Below are positions 22,331 through 34,354 of a stretch of DNA of 64,000 nucleotides, piece after piece. Source of the DNA: Eumeta japonica (Eukaryota; Arthropoda; Insecta; Lepidoptera; Psychidae). The notes below the pieces were generated by a model. The model saw nothing but the letters and a program-made list of their open reading frames with translations, made no database searches and was not told the DNA's origin. The translations under genes and the position numbers were made by a program. Positions within the stretch are counted from its first letter, which is position 1. Each line of letters begins with the position of its first letter. The DNA lies in the NCBI GenBank assembly GCA_005406025.1, contig BGZK01000141.1, positions 62,001 through 126,000 on the forward strand. The letters are read 5' to 3'.

Positions 22331-24735
22331 TAAGAATGATATAAAAAATAGCATTCTCTAGCATACTAATAGACTGAACCTTTTTTAGTAAGTTTTAATG
22401 AATGCTTTTGTTTAAAAAATTTTAACTGGAATTAGAAAACATTTTTTCACCTTTAGTGGTCGCCTTTGACTACTTCTTTAAACGTGTAATTACATCATAA
22501 TATTCCAAATCCGTCTTATTTCAACGTTTATTACTAACATTAAGCCTTGCCAACGAAACTGTATATGTAGAAATAAAGCTTAAAGGCGATGCTATTAATC
22601 TTTAGAAATTTCTTAGTAAAGAGATAGATGATGATGATTATTATGAATGCAACATCAAAGCAACCGTATCAGATCGTATTTTAGAGAAAATCAATTTAAA
22701 TTAATATCAGAAACTTCCCTAAACCTAGCTTGCTATACAGAAATTAAAAATTCAAAACACGTAATACAGATATCAGATAATAGCATATGATAGTAAAAAT
22801 AGCAATTAAGCAAAAATCTATTTGTAATGTTATTTTGTTATTACTATGCGTCAAATATGACAATACATATTAAGTTCTTAAAATTAAGATATTAGTGAAA
22901 TTAAATTCGTTTAGATACAAAATCATTTCTTAATTAACAAAATTTAAATTTAGTAAGTTTTCAAATGATTACACAAGGTACTAAAGGCAATATCTATTTT
23001 TATGAAAATTTTATAAATATGATATAAAAAATTACATGACTAATGATTTAAAACATAAACTGACTGACATTTGAAAAATGGAATGACAACAATTTACTTC
23101 ATTGTCGTTCCATGAGCCATAATATTCCCATTAACAACAGTTTCAAGTAAGTTGTTATTGTAGCCATCAATCGTGTATATTATTATGCGCATTATCTTTG
23201 TAATTTGTAGTAGATGTTTAACCTATAACAACTCATTTGTTTGATGGTTTTACCTCGTTTTCTGTCGATGACATATGGTGATGACATATGGTTACGTGGA
23301 AAATAAATTAATGTTTTTAATGACCTTTTAGTGAGATATTATCAGTCGTACATCAGAGATATGAAATGTTTATAAAATACTTCATTTCTTAAGAAAAAGC
23401 AATAAATCATGAGCGTAAGTCCACGTGGACCGAGGTGAATTATGTCGCAATCAACGAGGCAGTTTGTTAATCGTCCTTGTAGTCCTATATTTTATTTTTT
23501 TTTGAATATTTGACGGTTAAAACTCCTAAATGTCTACCTCGATTCGTTTGGCATCCATTACTGAGACCAAACCCAGCGAGCTAAGAAAGCTCTCCAAAGA
23601 ATAAGAAATGGAAAGGGATGTTTATCTGTCTTAAAAAAACATCATAAAGCTATTTAAATTAATGCAATGAACATATTAACAGTAAGTTACGGATAATCGA
23701 ACTTTTTTTACACATTTATTGAAGTGCATTTGAAAATTAACATTCGAGCTATGTTCATTAATTTCATATATTACGACAAATATTTATTCAACATTTGATT
23801 CAAATAATGGCATCGTTGTTTGACATTAGAAACAGCAATATAATTAAACGTGCTAGTCGGTTCAAGTACATAACTCACTCCTTACGTTCTATAATCATAG
23901 ATCTTTATATCAAAAATTCGAAAGAAGATTATTTCAATTTATGATCATTACGGTTAAGAAAGCAATTAACTGACAATATGAAATACACTAGAAATCATGT
24001 AATATTCGTGATCATTGCAAAGTATGAATTATGGTTCAGATGAATTTTAAATTATAATGCATCCCAGTGTGCGCGTAACAATACACTGAGAAAAATGACA
24101 TTTTGATCGTACGATAAAATACAAGTTGAGCCGATTATTAAAATGGTGTACTGTTCTAATAATAATAATCCTTATTTCAATGTCTAGACTACCCACAATT
24201 TTATAAGTTTCTTGCTCCAAAGAAAGATGGAACATTGATCACAGTCTCGACATTTTGTACTTATCGTCATGAGTTTGCATAAGTATAGAGAAGTAACGTT
24301 AAAATTTCTTGATACATTCTCGATTAAATAATGACGTCACAACTGATTAAAAAGTAATGAAGGGTATGCGGGAATTACTTACACATTTATTGGAAAATAG
24401 GAACAAAAAGGTTTTGTTTTTACCTAAAAATATTAATTTATAAACTAAAATGTGTAATATCAAGACATATGTAATACAATGTAATACGCATAAAACTTGT
24501 TCCTTGTTTACTCCACGAAATGATGACTTAATGATGTGGTAAATTTCAAACGTTTAGATACAGCTTTTACAACAAAATGAAATGCTTACTCAATTTGTGA
24601 AAAATGTCTATAATGCCCTTTTAGGTTTGAATGGTTCAAATATTTTTTTATAAAATTATGAAAAAAATTATTTGAAATATAATGGAACTATAATTGATGA
24701 TTTATCATTAAAACATTGAAACTTTTATTTTTCAG

Positions 24736-24808
24736 GTCCTTATATTGTCAAAAACTACAAGAAGAACCATATAAGAAAAGGTCGGCAGCACTACATCGAC
24801 TCACTTGA
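24736..24808 (+). CDS. Candidate small gene, exon 2 (terminal)
   Basis: After a strong acceptor (ACTTTTATTTTTCAG at 24721-24735) the first base completes the codon split at 19534. The frame reads SLYCQKLQEEPYKKRSAALH and ends RLT before a TGA at 24806. The basic, mixed composition looks more protein-like than the flanks. The same frame stays open for 31 more codons after the TGA (INHMQRVLELKL... to a TAG at 24902). The TGA could thus be an error, a pseudogenising change or a readthrough site. No family was recognised. Confidence 0.35.
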
Positions 24809-24904
24809 ATCAATCATATGCAGCGTGTGCTAGAGTTAAAACTAAACGCAGGAAACCAAAATATTGAATTACCTGTAAACAATGTTATTAAAGTTGCAGT
24901 TTAG

Positions 24905-27460
24905 AGAAAAAAATACACATCACACCTAGTTAATAATAATTTTATCATGAATTCGAGATAAGAATTTTCCGCAATGCCTCATTTATTTTCATTATTAGTT
25001 GAATTTTTGCGTCTTTTATATTTTATTTACTAATATTTATTTTTAGGAAATTTTAATCCCTTATTTACGTTATATCGCTTTTGAGCGCCGTACAAAAACA
25101 AAAATATACTTTCATTGGTTATTACTCAATTCATTGTTCTTCGATATAGACTATCATGTTTAGGAGATTTTTCTAACTCCTCGATTTGAATGTATTTCAA
25201 ATAGATATACTCTTTGCCTTTATCCAAACACACTGACCTTCGTAAGAAATTGTACATCATATGCGACAGCTATTATTTACTATTTATTATATTATTATAT
25301 ATTATTTACTAGAATAATCTGTAGTTCTTTTATATGTGTTTTTGCTCGTGCAGATATTACAATGACTTATAAATATTCTAATTGTTTAAGGTATTTAAAT
25401 AAAATAATTTATTACTTCGTTTATTTTATGGTTTTTATGTTGATTTAATTTTTTGATCGCGATTGCCAACAAATATCAATATTTTGCCATTAAAAAAAAA
25501 ACTCTTTTAATGGCAAAATATTGGACATTTAGTAATCAGTAATTGTCTAAGTCAATCTAAATGTAAAACTTTGTTATTATTTATTGTTTCAGTTGAATAA
25601 GATTTAAGAAAATACAGAATTTTTAAATTAATGTATCATTGATAGCTACACCTATTGTTTACGTACGCATTTGATATCCAATCGCAAATAAAAGAGTATC
25701 CACTTATATATTTTCATCTAAGAAGTACATATGACCATCATTTTTGTTAAAATAAACCTTAACGAATTGTCTTCAAAGGGCTTTGCCAATAAATTCTTTT
25801 AATTATTATATAATAAAATAATCTCCCTGGAATTATTTCTAATGTTAAGTATCTAATACTGTATGTATGGACTGATTCTGTAATGTACATAATAAGTAGT
25901 ATGAATAAAAAACGAATGTCTTCTTATTTTACACATACCTACCAATGCATTTCAATTTACCTAGGGAGTTTTAAACAAATTAGTGAACCGTATTAATTTG
26001 CTATTTATTCATATAAATATTATAATTTCTGTTCCCCGCGTGTTACCGGTCATCTTGCTGGTATTTTAATTACTTTGTGATTACATTGAGAATTCTTTTT
26101 AATGATTTCTAAAAATATACCCGAAATTTTCTTTATGTTTAATTATGCATTTCTTATATGAAAAATGTTATAATCTAAGTATTGCTAACAGGTTTTATGA
26201 TGATTTTTAAGAACGTATTTAATATGTGATTCCTATTTATTAACATATTAGTTTTTCTCACATGCTAAAGTGGAATAGCCCCACCACTGTTTATTGTGAA
26301 AATTAATAGTTATATAGAATTTTACAAATAGTGACAATTTCAAAATATTTATTTTTGCAAGTTTTTAATAAATTCTTGTAATTTTATATTTTACTCTAAA
26401 TAAACTTGTTTATGTTCACTACTCTTCAAAATAAATAGTTATGGACAATAATAGAGGGCTATTCCCATTTTGCATATAAGAAAACCTAATGTATAAATAA
26501 AAATGTTACAAATATTAACAATGTTCTTAAAAACCATCACTAAACCTCTTACGCCAATGGTATAGTAACGAAAATATAACATTAAAATCGAAATGAGGTT
26601 TCAATACTGTCACGAAGAAGTATCAGGACAGATTCAAATTGCAACAGTTCAGGCAAAGATAAAATATTTTAATATGTAGAATAGTCTATTAGGATGAAAC
26701 ACATGTTTTAACGAGTGAAGCCACGAAATTAGTATGGGCAAGACAGAGAAAAGATCAGTAACGTGGAGATAAATTAACGGGTCAGCATTGCAATTTATAA
26801 GGCTCGATTAAATACGGTTTTATTCGTCGGCGGAGTTGTCACGATAAAATATCAGAAAAGTCCAGTGGTTTTAATGTAACATCAATTAATGACGTCACAG
26901 TTCAAATACGCCATAATTTGCAACAGAACACGGAACGGTATTGCATCGTGACAACTTTTCCTAATAATTTATTCTTAAGAACGCCGAGTCGTTTTTCAAA
27001 AGGAATACGATTTATTTATTCGTATTTCTGATTAAAAATCTGGGTACATTTTTCTCAGTGTGTAAAATAGTAATTAAAACTCATCCTAGGCATTACTTTA
27101 GTAAAAATGCTAAACGTTTTTCCGTCGTAATAAAACAAAAACCTATTGAATAATAACATATTTTTATTTGTCATTAATAATTGTAAATATAAACTTGAGG
27201 TCAGAAGAATATGTTTTTTTTTCGCATGTTTACAATGGACCATTCTATAGACTCTCACAGATACAATGATTTAAGTGTTTTCGGATGTTTAATGGCTTAC
27301 TTTAAATTTCAAACCGTGATCATAATATTAATGTGATGTGGTAGACAACTTTACGTTTCGAGATTGCCAGGCCGTGTATCTACCTAACTACGTAGTTGCA
27401 CAAAAGTAGCATATCTATATTATAATAAATAGCATTTATTGTACCTACATGAATGAACAA
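24905..27460. other. AT-rich non-coding region
   Basis: No gene seen. It contains a perfect 19-bp hairpin (25477-25523), listed separately. Several AATAAA motifs between 25390 and 25910 could serve the candidate small gene. Confidence 0.4.
25477..25523. repeat. Perfect 19-bp inverted repeat
   Basis: CAATATTTTGCCATTAAAA (25477-25495) and its exact complement TTTTAATGGCAAAATATTG (25505-25523) flank a 9-base A-rich loop. It may be the remains of a fold-back element, a fold-back hairpin RNA or a cruciform site. No function can be assigned. Confidence 0.8.
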
Positions 27461-27790
27461 TGCAATCGCGAAGGCGACATAGAGTGAGAATAGCGGTCCA
27501 CGGGGGTAAAACCGTGGGGCGCACAATAGATGATCAAGAATGGAACCATAATTGGAATCATGACCGAAAGAGAGATCGCCCGATATGAAAAATTTTAAAT
27601 CCACGAGGGCTAAACCATGGCGGATATTTTTTTTTTCACCAACTTGCGCCTATTCTTCAGGAGGGTGCGCAGAAACCACAGAACGTCCAGATGGTGATTT
27701 GCATAGCTCTCCTATTTTACTGGCATATCCGTCAATCGTTTCATGCGATCTCGTCGTTTCCGATTGTGCAAGTTAGTGTGCAGTCGAATA
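27460..27790. other. GC-richer block of unknown nature
   Basis: A block with CCACGGGGGTAAAACCGTGG, a 7-bp inverted repeat, and a 63-codon plus-strand frame beginning MKNFKSTRAKPWR. On the minus strand, a piece reads HETIDGYASKIGEL and could be a degraded retroelement Gag, but frame breaks prevent a firm call. It stands out in base composition from the AT-rich flanks. Confidence 0.3.
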
Positions 27791-28315
27791 TACATTATTT
27801 AATTATATTTCCGATTTCAATTCAATTCACCTCATAAAGATCGCTTCTCCAAAATGAAAACTAAAAGAGGTCTACGACACTAAATAATTCCATTTTTCTT
27901 AATTATTATCACTTTTCATATCATATAGCTCGAACGTTAGTAACATTCAGTACCTAAAACTTTAAATACCTACGTTGTGAATTGAGTTACTCTCGACACT
28001 ATAATATCCCATTTAATTAATGTTCACTAGAAGCATTTATAATGTACTTGTAAGTTTAGTGCCACAGGAGACTATTTATTTATTGCACCCTAAAATTTTT
28101 GAAAGTCGGCCGCTTTCAACCTTTGAGGTTGTATATTACATCCGGTTCTACTTATTCATGTATATATATAAATCAAAGGATATTTGTATTTTTGTATATG
28201 ATATTAACAAATGTGCTGTTGTGCAATATGCCACTTTAAAAATATTGAATATTTATTCATTCGTTACATATAGGCGGTATACATTATAAAAGAAATAACT
28301 TAAAGCTAAGCAAAG

Positions 28316-28495
28316 ATGTTTGAACCCAACACAGATCGAGCAGATGAAAATTATGGAGGCGACGGCATCGGATCTACTGCATCTTCATTGGATGCAGCGG
28401 GAGTGGTGGGGAACGTCGCTGATGAGGCAGCGCTGCAGGTCCCGAAGCGGAGGAAGTTAGCATCTGTGAATAAAAAGAAAATAAGAAAATTGTAG
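28316..28495 (+). CDS. Small open frame (59 aa) with a basic, nuclear-signal-like tail
   Basis: I do not recognise this protein. The frame starts MFEPNTDRADENYGGDG, passes through an alanine/valine-rich segment (SLDAAGVVGNVADEAAL) and ends with two basic clusters, VPKRRKL and NKKKIRKL, before TAG. Its codon use is mixed and GC-rich compared with flanks of about 25-30% GC. The ATG follows AGCAAAG, and upstream in-frame stops make this the first possible start. No splice partners, promoter or poly(A) signal were found. It could be a single exon of a larger gene, a retrocopied fragment or a transposon relic. Confidence 0.35.
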   Translation: MFEPNTDRADENYGGDGIGSTASSLDAAGVVGNVADEAALQVPKRRKLASVNKKKIRKL

Positions 28496-28499
28496 AATT

Positions 28500-29480
28500 C
28501 ATAATATTGAAATAGTCGACGTTCACTGCCCCGTATAAGTCTCCGCGTATTTTAGTGCTCACGTAAACACGTATCGTGTCGTACTAGCACATGCAGAAGC
28601 CCTCGGATACGAAAATTTTGATGCACTTTGAGAGGTTAAAAATAACATAAATGAAAACATGAGAACGCAATTTTTGATGCAAGTCAAAGGATGACAAAAC
28701 AGATTTCGAGGCCGTTTTATTAGAGGCATAGCTGAATATGCAACTGTTTTAAGCACATTCGATTCGATAGCTCTCTATGCGTTTGTCAGTCACGAACGTA
28801 TTTTTAGAGAAATTAAGAAGAGGAAATTTGCATTTTCCCATACTTTATAGTTAAATCAACACAAGACTCGTGAATCTTAAGAGTTTACATAAAAAATCTG
28901 AAGTCTTATAACTTACTTATAATAATAAAAGAAATTCGGCAATAACCTTATTTTTTCAAAAAAATTTTACTCTACTTTTTTGGAAAAAAGTTTATTTTTC
29001 TACAGAATATTTATTTCTGCCTATACAGTAATCTTTTATTTGATAATTTTCAAAAGTATTAACTATCGAAGAACAAACGTCATATCGAAATTATTCAAAA
29101 TAAAATATATGTTTCAAAACGCGTTTATTTTAACAGAAGCTCATGATTAATGCTCCGTAAAGGATAATGAATATTTCTTTGGCTGGGCATCAATCATAAC
29201 TGGTTTTCTTGTTCTGCGTTCAATTACCTACTCTTCGAGTTCTCGTTTTTTACTTAGAACTTCACATATTGGTCGTCCATAGATTGGGTTAAAATATCTA
29301 TACATATAATAAAACACTACGACCGGATATGTATTAATGTTTGTATGAAAAATAGAAAGAAAAAGATAAGAGAAAATTAATATTAGAGAAACCTATAATT
29401 TTGAATTTTTTTTTTTTCTACAGAACCAATTTTAATAGTGTTTACATGGAGAAATAGAGCTTGGCTTGGAGTTGAATGTA
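28500..29480. other. Spacer downstream of Kazal gene B
   Basis: No recognised gene or transposon family. The sequence is AT-rich with poly-A/T runs near 28950 and 29408. Confidence 0.4.
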
Positions 29481-29483
29481 AAC

Positions 29484-29494
29484 TTTATTTTATT
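29484..29494 (-). terminator. Two overlapping poly(A) signals of gene B
   Basis: Minus-strand AATAAAATAAA lies 5-15 bases after the stop codon at 29499. The closeness of stop and signal is unusual but supports a terminal exon here. Confidence 0.55.
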
Positions 29495-29498
29495 TAAA

Positions 29499-29575
29499 TC
29501 AGAAGACAATAAAAAGTAGTTCACATTTACATGTCGAGTCTGAGAAGTAACAAGACAAATAATAATTGCTAGCCA
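29499..29575 (-). CDS. Kazal gene B, exon 4 (terminal)
   Basis: A strong acceptor (TTTCTCTTCCTGTGTAG, minus) ends at 29576. The two first bases complete the codon left by exon 3, giving CGE then VASNYYLSC, where the last Cys falls at the place of the sixth Kazal cysteine (10 residues after CG, against 11 in genes A and C). A tail with two more Cys (SDSTCKCELLFIVF) precedes TGA, and poly(A) signals follow. The upstream open frame to 29738 lies in repeat-like sequence and is probably intron. Confidence is moderate, because the acceptor was chosen by phase and by the cysteine. Confidence 0.5.
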
Positions 29576-29589
29576 CTACACAGGAAGAG

Positions 29590-30000
29590 AAATCGTCAAC
29601 GAGGCCGGGCACTAAATCGACTATGGGACCTTCATTGGAATCAAGAGCACGACTAGGATCGAAATCAGTAACAATACCTGGACCAGAATTAGGAGCGAAA
29701 TCAGGAACGAGATTGAGATTGACAGCACAATCGATCATTATAAAGCGGGCTTCACACTGTTCATTGTGAGCGCTAATGCCGAGTTATTTGTAGACATTTG
29801 GCGTCTTCACATTTGCGCTTCACAACGTTCCCGAATCCGTTTCGGTTTTTTGTCCCGCGACAAAGGGTTTGTGCTATGTTCTTGTAGTGCGAATACAAAC
29901 GCATCTACTAAGCTCGTGACATTTTCGCAATGTCGTGCCAGCTGCGATGACGAACGCTTGTGCGTGAAATCGACTAAGCTAAATCAAATTATTGATTAAC
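29590..30000. repeat. Degenerate repeat-like sequence in the last intron of gene B
   Basis: From 29610 to 29740 the plus strand is built of loosely repeated units such as GGATCGAAATCAGTAACAAT and GGAGCGAAATCAGGAACGAG, so both strands stay open by composition. The next part (29745-29990, AAGCGGGCTTCACACTGTTC onward) is GC-richer and carries a 77-codon frame without a recognisable domain. I treat both as repeat DNA. Confidence 0.4.
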
Positions 30001-30509
30001 AAAAAAATAAACGTTTCCTAAAATAGCAAACTTGAACTCACGCTAATCGAATGTTGCCCAGCGGAACCTATACTTTCGCAGCCGAAACATAAAGACCTCA
30101 AGAACGATGCCTATACGCATCAGGCGTGTTATTCTTCTTATTATTATAATTAATTTCAGTTGCAAAACTTACAGACAAAAGTAAGGGATGCAATTTTGCA
30201 GCACAGCCTTATCATAGAATCCGCGAACTAAATTGCGAACAATTTACGAACTAATACTAGTGTAATGTACATGTTTTTCGCAGGCGTTTCCTATGTAAAT
30301 TGTGCTGAGATGTACGACATCAATCGGTATAGAGGCGCTTGAAATATGAAAGAACACATTCTATTTTCACACGGGCGAAACAGCGTCCGCGTAAAAATAC
30401 GAGCAGAATGTAATCATATTACATAATTACATATAAGTGTAAGTAGTATGTAATATAAAATAAATTAGCGACAGATAGAACAATTTTTTCCTAAAAATGC
30501 CATATTCAC

Positions 30510-30652
30510 CTTCTCCACAGGCTTTAGCACACTCCAGGCTGTTGGGGTTAGCGTAGGTGACGTTGTTGCTAGCGCATAATGGATTGTATTCTGACGTCAC
30601 TGGACATCTAGTTTTGCACATCTGGATTGCATCAGCATTGACTTCTTGGGTC
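30510..30652 (-). CDS. Kazal gene B, exon 3: Kazal domain
   Basis: Exon bounded by TTTGCAG|GACCC and GAAG|GTGAAT, 143 nt, entering with one base of a split codon and leaving with one. It encodes QMCKTRCPVTSEYNPLC, then ASNNVTYANPNSLEC and AKACGEG. These are five of the six Kazal cysteines (C-x3-C-x9-C-x14-C-x3-C) with the family core VTYANP. The usual G after the third Cys is replaced by Ala. The loop between Cys2 and Cys3 (PVTSEYNPL) holds no Arg or Lys, so classical trypsin inhibition is not evident. The sixth Cys must come from the next exon. Confidence 0.85.
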
Positions 30653-32379
30653 CTGCAAATTGTAGTTAGGTTGATTTTATACAGTGAAATCTAATTTTTC
30701 TTTAATAATTAATTTAATCATAATTAAGTATAATAGTTAATAAAGTGTTTAAAAATATATTTTATTATTGTAGGACCTACAAGAAATGAACTAAAAAAGA
30801 AATATTTTCTTCACTTTGCATAAATATCTTTAAACATTTTCTTCAAACTCGATTCTCTATAAAATTATTTTTTAGGACTATTTTTGATAATGTAATAGCA
30901 TTTCTTCCATATAATATTATAAGAAAACACAACTTTTTGTTACGTGAATTACAAAATATATTTATATTATATAATAGATACTAGTATTTTATACAATACA
31001 ATAGATAAAACAAAACACCATTTATTTTCTTCATTGTGGTACTGTATACGCGTATATGTTTAACTGTATTTGTCTGTCTACAACAAAGTATCAGAATTCC
31101 AAGGGCTTCAAGTAAGATAATAAATAAAACAATGTTTAAACACAAATGGATTAAACAATCTGGTTACCTTGAACTTTCTCAGAATTCGCCGCACTGCAAT
31201 TATTATCGCTGCATTACAATGGAGAAATTAATATGGAAATGAACAAAATTAAAAGCATTACAAGAGAATACATGTAGTAATTACAATAGCATGTAAACGT
31301 AGAAACGATTGCCTTTTATTTGTACTTTCAACTGTACTGTATTTATGTTACATGTACCCGACATAACCACGTACAAACCATTTTCAGAACAGATTATGAT
31401 ATAATTTTAAATCTAAAAAATATTTTTAAATTCCATCTCAATTTTGATAAGGTAAATATAATTGCACTAGTACAGACACATATGTCACACGCGTATAGGT
31501 TATTGAAATTTGTGAATAAAACCATAGCATTCTAGACATGTATCTTCACATGTGATATATCACCCATAGCGGAATAGATCCCTAGCATTGCATCGACACC
31601 CAGACCGATCAGAGTGAACAGGTTATAAGTGTACGACAGCACGTCTCGTCGACTGAGCATCGAACCCGAGCGTCGGACGGTACGAGTTGCGTCGTCTTAC
31701 TTGCGAAGGTCGTCACGTTCCTGCTACATATTTTTCCTCATCACACCACCGCATTCTTACAAAAGCGGCGGGTGCTCGAAATGTAACGAAGCGACAAGAT
31801 TAGGGAAAAACGCTGTGATTCTAATTTAAACCATGATATAACCACAATTTAATGCGTGTTAGATAAATATATATATTTAGGTTTCTTTAACGTTTTTGCG
31901 AAACAGAACAGTTACATGATTTTTCAAAGAGAGGATTTTTTTATGAATGTAAAAGACTTCAATATCATAGATGATGTGATGAATACTAAAACAGTAACTC
32001 TAAAAAAAACATTCTCATTGGCAATAAAGGTCAATGAAAAAAAACGTCAACTGAACCGTTTATGATTTTATATTAATTTTGAGATTTCCGAAAAGGAAGG
32101 AAAAGTTAAAGAAGAATTTAAAATCATTCTATATCATAGATCATTTTATACCGATAAAAAAACTTAAGTAATATGAAAAATCCGAATATTCGCCATTATT
32201 CTGTTGTATAATTGTTATTTATATTTTTCATATTTAAGGGTTGCATCTAAAGCTATAACGTTGTGATCTGATTCAGTTTGTTTTTGATTTTAAAATCACC
32301 AACGATATAGATCAGTGACGTCGAACGAGACGCCTTAACACAATGGTAATACTACCTAATGTAACAAAAAAGTGCTTAC
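30653..32379 (-). other. Gene B intron 2
   Basis: Mostly AT-rich. A GC-rich block at 31560-31800 (with CGACAGCACGTCTCGTCGAC and ACACCACCGCATTC) stands out but has no recognisable coding content. Confidence 0.5.
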
Positions 32380-33241
32380 GGAATTGGCTCTTGTGGAGCA
32401 GTTTCCGTTGACGTCTCTGTTTGTGGCTGTTCATTTAAGTTTTGTTCTTCGTTTGGAGGCTGATTGTCATTTTCTAGATCAGGTGGCGAAATTGCGATTG
32501 GAGACGTTACAATTGCGGTATCATTTGCTTCTACTGGATTTAGTCCACTTTGTATATCAGGGATTGAGACATCTTCTTCTTGTCGCTCGGTAGTGACTTC
32601 ATCATTGTTCTGTGGAGTCTGATCAGCGTCTGGCTCATATTTTTCTTCTGTTTTTGGGTATTCCTTTTGATTCGAGTCAAAATTGGGACTCCCTTCGAGT
32701 TTGTGGTTTTGTAAATGGTATTGTGGATAGTAACCTGAATCGGTGTCATTTTTTTCATTCAGTTCGGGATATTTCTCGTTCGGTTTTTGTTGATTGGAGT
32801 GGTAATCATGATGACCTCCTTCTTCGAATTGTGGATAATATCCAAAACCAAAGTCTTGTTTTTCTTCTTGTTTATGGTGGTATTCATTTTTTTGTGGAAG
32901 TTGACCAGAGCTGAAATCATGTGTCTGTTTATGATTATCATATTGTCCATTTTGGTGTGGATTGTGAAACGAATCGTGTCCTTGTCCTTGTTTGTGATTT
33001 TGCCAACGGTCATATGAATAGTGGCCATGTGGGTGGTACCCCTGTGGGAAGTGACCGTGTGGATAACCATGTGGGTGGTAACCATGATGATAGTGGTGAT
33101 AAGGATATTGCCCATTTTGCTGTGTATGATGACCGTGACCGAAATCATATTCTTTTTGGAAAGCATGACCTCCATCGTGGTTATATTGTTCTGAATGATA
33201 TGGAACGTTCCAACCCAAAACAGATTGTAGAAACACTGTTA
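32380..33241 (-). CDS. Kazal gene B, exon 2: histidine-rich secreted region
   Basis: Exon of 862 nt between TTTTTTTTGCAG|TAACAG and CC|GTAAGC, two bases + 286 codons + two bases. It starts with the second half of a signal peptide (TVFLQSVLGWNVPYHSEQY). The first half of the mature part is packed with His, Tyr, Gly and Pro, for example YPYHHYHHGYHPHGYPHGHF and GYHPHGHYSY. A Gln/Lys/Asn-rich part with HHKQEEKQDFGFGYYPQFEE follows. The last 100 residues are acidic and Pro/Gln/Thr-rich (PPNEEQNLNEQPQTETSTET). There are no cysteines. The His-rich part could bind metal ions or act as a flexible spacer; no named family was recognised. Two bases left at the 3' end fit exactly the Kazal exon at 30652. 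Confidence 0.8.
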
Positions 33242-34354
33242 CTGCAAAAAAAATATATATTTTTTATGGTTTAGTAAAGTAATTTTATGATTTTAAGATC
33301 TGAAATGAAGTAATTCCAAATTTAATTGAATTAAAACTAAATGTTAGCGTTAACCGAATACGATTCAAAGGCTTTAATGAAATCAATAACCAACTTAAAC
33401 TTAACTTATGTATATAATTATCGGCAAACCACAGTATTGTACTAGAACAAAAAAAATTACTTATGACAAAGTCAACTTTACATTAGACCAGAATGTAAAT
33501 TTTAAAATAAAAATTTGAAAAGTCGGTATACGGGCGAAAGTTTTACGTGACAACGACTTTGAATGGTAAAATCATTTTAATGTGAATATTCATTCGTATA
33601 GTAGGAAGAAGGATGAAATAATAGTAACAATTTAAAACATTTATTTATACTTATATTTAAACATTAATTTATACAAAGAATCTCGCACTGAATTTCATAT
33701 TAACAAAATTTTATTTTTACCTTTACACATACATACGTATTTATATACATACAATAACTTGCAATACATTTGCAAGCTATGCATAATTCTCTAGTACAGA
33801 CCGATCATAGTTGAGTGGGAGATGGCATATCTCTCTCGGTGACTCATCGTTACGTTACCGAGCGTTACATTTTTCATAAGTGACTCTAATTTAAGACGTT
33901 GTCGTCAAAGTTCTAATTCACTTAATCTCATCAACCATTCCCCAACAAGAAATGTTAACTTTATTGACTCATATGTGTTTAAGACCTAGAAAATAATAAA
34001 AAATCCATTGTACAACATTCACCCATGTGTTTAAAAATTAAAAAAAAATTAAAATACCGTACAGAACAGCAAACAGCAAAGAAAAAGATAAACGATTTCT
34101 AAATCATCTTGAATTTAACTTGCGCGTAATTTCATCTAAATGATGTAAAATAGTAAAGCTTTTAAGCCCGAAATTTAAAAAGAAAAACCTATATTGGCTG
34201 TAGTCGTACGAGCGACGCTTAATTAAATTATTTCTCATATCTTTCCATTTATTTCTTTGTTACTCTTCGTTGTTTTTTTGCACTGTTATTATAATAATAA
34301 AACTAATAATAATAATAGTAATAATAATAATAATACAACTTATTACTTACACAC
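33242..34354 (-). other. Gene B intron 1
   Basis: AT-rich. It includes an (AAT)n microsatellite at about 34290-34335 close to its 5' end. Confidence 0.5.
34290..34336. repeat. AAT/ATT microsatellite
   Basis: Interrupted run of ATA/AAT triplets beside the proposed exon 1 of gene B. Confidence 0.8.

Larger units (their letters stand above)
19536..24734 (+). other. Proposed long intron / AT-rich non-coding DNA
   Basis: More than 5 kb without a convincing gene. It contains two SINE-type fragments (21255-21345 and 22050-22330). The rest is AT-rich DNA with simple A/T runs. Confidence 0.35.

Noticed and set aside
29576..29738. Minus-strand frame with NLNLVPDFAPNSGPG extending the last exon of gene B
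   Set aside because: The stretch is built of loose GATCGAAATCA-type repeat units, so the open frame is a composition effect; the better acceptor lies at 29576. An acceptor at 29751 in the same phase is possible but has a poor pyrimidine tract.
32540..33274. Several long frames on both strands over the His-rich exon (for example 32759-33175 minus and 32921-33274 plus)
   Set aside because: They are shadows of the repetitive CAT/CAC-rich codons of gene B exon 2; only the frame 33241-32380 has a fitting signal peptide and splice sites in phase.
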